Part shown: in pieces, positions 60,465-64,000 of the stretch | Numbering within the stretch: the stretch's first letter is position 1 | Layout: each line of letters begins with the position of its first letter | Origin: Tetrahymena thermophila SB210 | Taxonomy: Eukaryota; Ciliophora; Oligohymenophorea; Hymenostomatida; Tetrahymenidae | Assembly (NCBI RefSeq): GCF_000189635.1 | Contig: NW_002476422.1 | Coordinates: 310,001-374,000, forward strand | Length of the DNA: 64,000 bases | Direction: 5' to 3' | Position numbers and translations under genes: made by a program | The notes under the pieces: generated by a model | What the model saw: only the letters and a program-made list of their open reading frames with translations | Database searches by the model: none | Told to the model about the DNA's origin: nothing

Positions 60465-63400
60465 ATGAGAAAGAAAGTAGATTAGCGTATCCAAATTTTG
60501 ATGGAAAACTGCATTAAGCTTAGATAGCGTGGGTTCTTCATCATTGTTGGTGATAGAGGCAAAGAATAGGTAAGAAAAATTACTCTTCACAAATTGAAAT
60601 AAATTCACAATTCTCATTTTATTAGTTTGAAAACATTATCAAAAAAATAAATGAAAATGGAAAATTTTAAAAGAAAACAGTTTTTATAATTCAAAATAAA
60701 TTAATAAATAGGTAGTTAACATTCATTACTTGCTTAATAAAATGAATTTCAAGTCAAAGCCAAATGTCCTTTGGTGTTATAAAAAAGAATTAGGTTTCTC
60801 TACTAATAAGTAGAAGCGTATGAAAGAAATTAAAAAACTTTAAAAGAAAGGATTGTATGATAATAATGTTGACGATCCATTTTAATTGTTTGTCACTTCT
60901 ACTTAAATCCGTTATTGCTACTATAAAGAAACCCACAAAATCTTAGGTCAGACATATCAAATGCTTATCTTATAAGATTTCGAAGCAATCACTCCTAATG
61001 TCCTTTGTCGTACCATTGAAACTGTTGAAGGTGGTGGTTTTGTTATTATGCTTTTCAAAACCATGTCTTCATTGAAGTAACTTTACACACTTACTATGGA
61101 TGTCCACAATCGTTACAGGTAATAAATAAATAGATAAATAAATTATTTTTATATTTAAGTTTTAGCTTTCAAACTTTAATAATAAATACAAGATATTTTA
61201 TCTGTATTGTCATCATAAAAGGGGTAAAGAAAGATATAATGAAATAAAGTCTTATTTAATAGATAAATAAATCATTTAATAATATGGAAATGCTGCTATT
61301 TATTTAAAGTTGAAGAAAATAATAATCTATTAATGAAAATTTTTTGCAATTACTTAAAAATTTCCGTAGCAGAAATAAGTTTCATTGATGATAGCTTTAC
61401 CCTATTATTAAAATAAATTATTTTCTTTGATATAAAATGGAAATACAGAGTTTTTGATATCTTTGAGAGATTCTTTTTTATTTATTTTGTAATTTTTCAT
61501 GCATAATATAATACATAATATATTTAATAATAATAATAAAAATAATAATAATAGAACCGATTAATTCTAAGATGTTGAACCTAGATTCAATGAAAGATTT
61601 ATTTTGAGTTTATCTAAGAGTGAAAACACTATTGTTATGGATGATGAGTTGAATATTTTACCAATTTCAAATTTAATTGAAAATATCAAGTCAGTCAGTG
61701 CTGATGACTCACTTGACTCTAAAATGACTAAAGAACTTGAAGAATTAAAGGAATCTTTGAAATAAAATGTATTAGTAGGTCCTTTCATTAATATAGCCAA
61801 AACGCTTGATTAGGCAAGAGCTATTATGACATTTATAGATGCTATTACTGAAAAAAATACAAGAGCAACCATCTCTTTGACTGCTGGTAGAGGACGTGTA
61901 AATAACATATCAATTAATCTTTAAATAATTTAATTTATCACTGCTTTCTCATTCTAATAAGCTTAATTGAAAATTTATACTTTTAAAAAAATAGGGTAAA
62001 TCTGCTGCTGTTGGTGTTGCTATAGCTGCTGCTATTGTTTGTGGCTTTTCTAATATTTATGTAACTGCTCCTTCTCCGGAAAATTTAAAAACATTATTTG
62101 AATTCATTTTTAATGGATTAGAATAGAATAACTACAAGGAAAACATGCATTATGACATTATTTAATCCACTAATCCCGATTTTAACAATGCTGTCATTCG
62201 TGTTAATGTTTTTAAAACCCATAAATAAATTATTTAATATGTTTCCCCTACAGATTTTGCTTCTATCGGACATGTATTTATTTACTTTAATTATTTTGTA
62301 ATAATTGTTGAAGATATTAAAAATAATTAAAAAAATAGGCTGATTTGGTTGTTATTGATGAAGCTGCTGCAATTCCTTTAGTTTATGTTAAATAATTTTT
62401 AGGACCTCACCTTGTCTTCCTTTGTTCTACAGTTAATGGTTATGAAGGTACTGGAAGATCACTTTCATTAAAGCTTATTTAGCAACTCAAAAGCTAAAGT
62501 AAAATGAACAGTAGCTCTAACTCAGAAGAAAAATAAACTGCTGTTTCTTCTTCTGGTTCAAGAATTTTAAGGGAACTTACTTTAAACGATCCTATTAGAT
62601 ACTCACCTAATGACCCTATTGAAAGATGGTTAAATGATCTTCTTTGCTTAGAGGTATCTTATTTTATTTAATTTTTTAGCTTTTTACTTACTATATCTTA
62701 ATCAAAAAGGCTTCTTAAGCTGTACCTCTTAAAAGTGGTTTACCTCACCCTAATGACTGTGAATTGTTTATGGTTAACAGAGACACACTTTTTAGCTATA
62801 AAAAATCAACTGAACAATTCTTATTCAACTTGATGAGTTTGTTTATTTCTTCACACTATAAAAATTCCCCTAATGACTTACAACTTCTCAGTGATGCTCC
62901 TTCTCATGCTGTCTTTGTTTTAATGGGTAAAATCAAAGAGGGAGAGAAAAAATCTGAAATGCCTGATATTCTCTGTGCAGTTTAGGTTGCTCTTGAAGGA
63001 AAAATCAGCAAGGAAACTTTCAATTAACAAAATGAAAACAGAGTCAGACCTGCTGGCGATTTGATTCCATGGATTATCAGTGAATAATTTTAAGATAGAG
63101 AATTCCCCTCACTTTCAGGTAATTTTAAATTATTTAAATTTTTTCAGTTTAAACATTTCGCTTTTAATTAAATAAAGGTGTTAGAGTTGTGAGAATTGCT
63201 ACTCACCCTGCTGCTTAAAAAATGGGTTATGGTTCTAAATCTCTTGAATTACTCTAAAAATTCTTTGAAGGTGAACTAATTGACTTGTCTAACGAAACTT
63301 TGAATCGTGAAAATTATTTCCTCAAAGCTCAAAGAACTGCAGATGGTGAAAAGAAATTGAAGCCACTTCTTAAGCGTTTAACTGAAATCGAACCACCTCA

Positions 63401-63942
63401 ATTACACTATCTTGGTGTCTCTTTCGGTTTGAGCAAAGAACTCTTCAAATTCTGGAAAAAATCAGGCTATTATCCTCTTTATTTAAGGTAAAATTTTATT
63501 TTTAAATATTTCATACGAAAAGAATATTCTGCTGTTTAATAAAATTGGTTCATGCTAAAAAGAATTCATTTGAATAAATAAAATTAAAAATTATTTTTAA
63601 TAATAAATTATTAGATAAGCTAAGAATGATATTACTGCCGAACACAGCTGCATCATGCTTAAGAGCTTAAAGAAATAAAATGATATGGAAAATGAAAATG
63701 TTTAAGAAGAAAATAAATATAATGACTAATGGTTAAAATATTACAGTGACGATTTCAAAAAGAGATTCCTTCAACTTCTTTCATATGAATTTAAAGACGT
63801 TGATGTCTAATTAAGTTTAGGTGTTGTTGATCCTACTTTCGTTACTGATGATAATGATTCCAGACTTACAAATGACCTTGGTTTGGGTGATAAAGATAAA
63901 AATTAACTTGGAAATTACATCATGGCTCCTATTTCTAACAAG
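60465..63942 (+). CDS. NAT10: RNA cytidine acetyltransferase (NAT10/Kre33), 3' end outside window
   Basis: Eight exons were read: 60465-60569, 60712-61118, 61555-61897, 61995-62273, 62339-62653, 62710-63118, 63178-63487 and 63615-63942. A donor GTAACA follows and the gene runs off the right edge. They encode 832 residues; full-length orthologues are about 1,030. The enzyme makes N4-acetylcytidine in 18S rRNA and tRNA in the nucleolus, using ATP and acetyl-CoA. The N-terminus MRKKVDQRIQILMENCIKLR and VLWCYKKELGF are typical. The helicase Walker A is TAGRGRGKSA (residues about 280-289, split by intron 3). Walker B is VVIDEAAAIP (about 381-390). The GNAT acetyl-CoA motif is QKMGYGSKSLELL (about 633-645). 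YLRQAKNDITAEHSCIMLKS follows at the expected place. All joins are in phase. Introns range from 56 nt to 436 nt; that between exons 2 and 3 is the longest. Confidence 0.95.
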
Positions 63943-64000
63943 GTAACATATATTTTTAATTTTCAAAATAAATAAATAAATATGAAATAATTTATGATAT

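Overview
The window looks like nuclear DNA of a Tetrahymena-like oligohymenophorean ciliate. It is extremely AT-rich. Every convincing reading frame requires TAA and TAG to be sense codons (glutamine), and every gene end that could be placed uses TGA. Introns are short and AT-rich with GT..AG ends, and genes are separated by long AT-rich gaps. Recognisable families place it among eukaryotes: NAT10/Kre33 RNA cytidine acetyltransferase, class II DAHP synthase, mu-type glutathione S-transferases, TEX264/GyrI-like membrane proteins, 30-residue leucine-rich repeats (LRRs), and a secreted beta/gamma-crystallin protein. All genes were read by eye on the ciliate code. Exon borders were accepted when GT..AG, phase and family pattern agreed.

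Layout. 0-10 kb: an 840-residue unknown protein (minus), a secreted Thr/Pro-linker beta/gamma-crystallin protein (minus) and a 588-residue four-helix membrane protein (plus). 12-14.5 kb: LRR gene 1 (plus), in which almost every exon is 90 nt and encodes one repeat. 15-22 kb: two copies of a two-gene module on the minus strand (TEX264-like, then GST). 23.5-30.1 kb: LRR gene 2 (plus), with 18 one-repeat exons plus a terminal exon, all with phase-2 introns of 200-480 nt. 28.7-42.6 kb: a direct tandem segmental duplication. Copy A holds the 3' end of LRR gene 2 and a 643-residue membrane protein gene. Copy B holds a decayed copy of the LRR tail and an intact paralogue of the membrane protein gene. 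43-45.4 kb: a third TEX264-like/GST module. 46.6-51.6 kb: two minus-strand LRR paralogues in a duplicated block, one frameshifted, with a 325-bp triplicate repeat between them and a 107-bp GC-rich island in the second. 52-55 kb: a 12-exon gene of unknown function (plus). 56-58.5 kb: class II DAHP synthase (minus). 60.4 kb to the right edge: the NAT10/Kre33 gene (plus, 3' end outside the window).

The central 12-51 kb behaves as a young, duplication-driven region. One-exon-per-repeat LRR genes, GST/TEX264-like pairs and a membrane protein gene have been copied at several scales, with both living and dying copies present. Flanking genes are single-copy housekeeping or unknown genes. What the LRR and 643-residue proteins do is not known from sequence. 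GST suggests conjugation/detoxification and TEX264-like proteins suggest an endomembrane role. Any functional link between the paired genes is inference from repeated co-duplication.
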